64,000 nt of DNA from the NCBI RefSeq assembly GCF_037975245.1, contig NC_092569.1, positions 16,877,501-16,941,500 of the forward strand, in the 5' to 3' direction. The notes under the pieces were generated by a model. The model ran no database searches. It was given only the letters and a program-made list of their open reading frames with translations, and was not told the DNA's origin. Below are positions 61,201 to 64,000 of the stretch, in pieces. The first letter of the stretch is position 1. The number at the start of each line of letters is the position of its first letter. Both the position numbers and the translations under genes were made by a program. This stretch comes from Apostichopus japonicus (taxonomy: Eukaryota > Echinodermata > Holothuroidea > Aspidochirotida > Stichopodidae).

Positions 61201-62611
61201 TATAGGTCAAGGGGCTTGAGTACGACGCTGTATTTGTCAAGTGAAAGAAAGCAGTGGCACATTGTTTTGATCAAGACCGACTTCAAATCTCCTTTCCCTT
61301 GATGTTCACCTTGTAATGAATTAATACGATGTTTACCTGGTAATGAATAAATGCCGGTTATCCTACACGAAATTTACATTTGACCGATTTAGTAGCTAAA
61401 GTTGGAATCGTCATGTTAAAGGATAATCTGATTTTGACAACGCAGTATCTTCGTAGTATGTGTTAATTCAATATACAACCATGAACATAGCCCGAAGCAA
61501 TTTAAATTTCACAGTATATCTGTGAATCGTTCATCAAATTTTGGGAGTAGCCTATATAATCAGGCAGTATAGGGCAGCAATAAGGAACACCATAATTGCA
61601 GTTGTAAGTGTTTTACATTTGACAGCCTGATTAATGAAAGTTATAACTCACAAAAGATTTGTTTCTCACTCATTTCGAAGTAGACTGAGATTAAAACAAT
61701 AAACAATTATGCTACATTAGATTCTTTTATAGCAAATTACAATTTTTACAAAAACTCATGCTCGAGAAGCGACTACAGCAAACAGCTGACATTCTCACAA
61801 GTGAATTATGCTTAAGCACACATACTCACCTAGCTCTTATCATCAAACCCTACAAAACATACATGCATGCTGAGAAGCACGCAAGAACACTGACCTCACA
61901 GACATGATTCATTGGTCATTTGTGTAGTTAAATCCTGTACTAGGATGTTATTCTTTTAGATTGGAATAGTTAGATATTTCCTGCCCACTATGTTTATGGC
62001 AAAATGGAAAATATTGGAAATACTCATTCGAATTATCACTAGAATTCTACGTACTTCTCACAGTCACGTTACTGATACATACAGATCAAACAATAAGTTC
62101 AAATCTGAAATAATATGCTAGCACATATTTTAACATATTATATAAGGAATTAAAACATCACTACGTAAATTACTATCATGTCGAAATTTGGTGAAGTGAT
62201 ATCTAACCTTAATTCAAATAGAAAACATTGGAATAATTTGCTACTGCACGTTGCCGTAAAACAATGTACCAAAACCGATTTTCCTGTCTTTGTTTTTCAG
62301 GTCGTAACTTTGTTATTTACAGCAGAGGTAAACAATTCAGTACATTTGACCGAGACCATGATACTTGCGGTAACTTCCACTGTGCACAGGTACACAGAAG
62401 CGGCTGGTGGCATTCTGATTATTATTGCTCTTATTGTTATAGTTCCAGTTATTGCCATGATTTTCAATACAGCAGCAGCTGTCAATCACGTTGTACCGAT
62501 GACAACCTCAATGGAGTCTACAATGGTGAACGGGGGACACAGATCTTCACTGACTACTATTACAACTGTAACATCGGATCCGTCGAAATGAAAATTCGAC
62601 CTTCTTCATGA
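55230..62611 (+). CDS. Gene E: secreted half-FReD/TIL/EGF-like/FReD protein, 553 aa
   Basis: Exons 55230-55310, 57918-57963, 58517-58686, 59160-59424, 59629-59843, 59945-60253, 60699-60963 and 62301-62611, all GT/AG, same phases as A and B. The signal peptide starts MEFVLLVSAVFAF. The domain order is identical: N-half FReD, TIL, TILa/EGF-like, full FReD. In the second FReD the calcium motif reads DRDHD rather than DRDND, and the extra loop is 31 residues with five Cys and its own pattern of Tyr, Ser and Arg. Exons 2-6 are nearly the same as in A and B; exon 8 is more diverged. It is paired head-to-head with gene D about 5.5 kb away. Secretion is strongly suggested; ligand and biological role are unknown. 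Confidence 0.85.
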
Positions 62612-64000
62612 GATGAGGAAACCTATACGGACCATCAGATTTTACTCAAAACAATTGATTTCAGAGTCTAAACACGATTTGAAAAAAGGGTGGACGATCG
62701 CTATGGAAACTTAGATGACATGAAAGTCGACGTAGTACATGTTCCAGTCGTAAAAATATATCTCAAATATATGAATTCTTTAATTCTGGTGAAATGTTAA
62801 TTAATTTATACAACGGTGACCAGCAGTAGCAATGCGTTTCCTTTTGTTCGACGATAACGCTCGAAGAAAAGCCGCAGCAAAAAGAAAACGATGAAGCCAT
62901 CTTAGAAAAATTAAAGCATGTTATGATTTCCTCTGATGTGTCACACATTAATAAATAAAAATGCAAGTACATTTCTTCAAATGAGAAATTTCGTCTTGAA
63001 TAAAATCGTTCAGTAGCAGCAAGTATCTTCTTTTTTTACTAGAATACCGCTGAGAGAATGGTTCTTTACGATTCTATTACAATTCCACCATGGAGTGAGC
63101 ACTCCACATTGCAAAAGGTATATTAACATATTTGGTCGCCAAGTTCTAACGAAGTACTCATGATTTACATTTAACAGACTCAGATTAAAAACACTTATGT
63201 TGAAACCGTGCCTGTTTTGTATTGACCGTGTGGTCAAACTTAAGAGAGGGCGCTGTCATATATTTCCTATCTTTCCTATCTATAGTACCGTTCGTAACGG
63301 TATCAGGAGTTGAGCATCAGTTCTGTAGCTATCAAAATCCCGTTAATAGTTACTGATAGAAAGAATCTTTTGAAATATGTATGGTCAAGCTTGCAGATCA
63401 AACAACTTGTCTAATCATTCTATCTTGGTGCTTTCTAGTGCACTTCTCTATTGTTCGGCGAAACTGCATAAGTGTTAACTTGAACTAGTCAATCACACTG
63501 CGTGTTTTATGAAAAGTCACCCTGCGTCTTCGTATTACTGTCACCTATTTAAGATCCTTAAACGTACATATAACGCACAGTATAGGACCGATATGACAGT
63601 GCCCTATATATAAAATTGATGGGCCCCATTGCCGAATCAAGTTTTTCTAATTGAGAAGCGAATATGTCCAGCCATAGTTCCCCTTTAAAACCTTAAAGTC
63701 ACCCAAGATAGAGCATGGGCACGAAATACCAAACAACATGATTCACTCTCAACCAAATTCACTTCACAGTGAGACCCTAAACAGATGATCGACAATTATG
63801 ATGATAATTGGAGTATCACGAGTCCCTTTTCGAAAGGAATAAATAATATACATGACACTGCCTATAAGTGAATAAACGATCTAGACTAATCTACACATTG
63901 CTTGTCTGCAAAGAATTTCAAATAGCTCTAACAAAGATCACCCAAGATAAATCCAGTCATGTTGCCAGACCGGACAATGAAAACCAGATGGTGGGCGGGG
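62612..64000. other. 3' UTR and flank of gene E
   Basis: AATAAA at 62950-62955 is the likely poly(A) signal. The rest aligns with the 3' flanks of A and B. By analogy a ghost exon 3 and possibly another minus-type gene may follow beyond the window. Confidence 0.55.

Larger units (their letters stand above)
53450..64000 (+). repeat. Segmental duplication, plus-type block 3 (gene E), cut by window end
   Basis: Colinear with the A and B blocks from the CGAGCGTTTGTTCAG segment to the window end, where sequence equivalent to about 17200 and 37200 is reached. Confidence 0.85.

Overview
The window is AT-rich, intron-rich animal DNA. It is dominated by an array of closely related multi-exon genes for secreted fibrinogen-related-domain (FReD) proteins. 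The gene style (large introns, TATA promoters, cysteine-rich TIL/EGF modules joined to FReDs) and the lectin-like FReD sequences suggest a deuterostome invertebrate. I think an echinoderm, probably a sea cucumber, is most likely. That taxonomic call is inference; no ribosomal or mitochondrial marker is present.

Layout. Bases 1-7,087 hold a single-exon arylamine N-acetyltransferase-like coding segment (2,856-3,821, +), a 407-bp tandem duplication, a hAT-type MITE, and a palindrome beside a (TA)n tract. From about 7,088 to the window end lies the FReD array: gene A (+, 8,861-16,184), pseudogene C (-, 19,650-23,994), gene B (+, 28,403-35,413), gene D (-, 41,757-49,715) and gene E (+, 55,230-62,611). 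C/B and D/E are head-to-head pairs, so the duplicated unit appears to be a divergent minus/plus pair. A is a plus-type copy without a recognisable partner upstream. Long stretches of flank and intron are also duplicated. Smaller relics show that the array was once larger: ghost exon 3 copies at about 17.85 kb and 38.16 kb, a ghost FReD C-terminal exon at about 18.34 kb, and an orphan piece of minus-type 3' flank at about 53.3 kb.

The four intact genes each have eight exons with matching phases and encode about 550-556 residues: signal peptide, short Ser/Thr linker, the N-terminal half only of a first FReD, a TIL module, a TILa/VWC-like plus EGF-like module, then a complete second FReD. The second FReD keeps the Ca-binding DRDND-type motif but has a loop about 24 residues longer than usual. 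This loop is rich in Cys and Tyr, differs between paralogues, and sits next to the canonical ligand pocket. The intron phases allow several in-frame exon-skipping products. By analogy with ficolins, tachylectins and other FReD lectins, a role in secreted glycan or microbe recognition is plausible, but the sequence does not prove it.

Mobile DNA is mostly short non-autonomous DNA transposons, several dated relative to the duplications because the paralogous block gives the empty site, plus two SINE-like pieces. No CRISPR, rRNA, convincing tRNA gene or retroviral element was seen.
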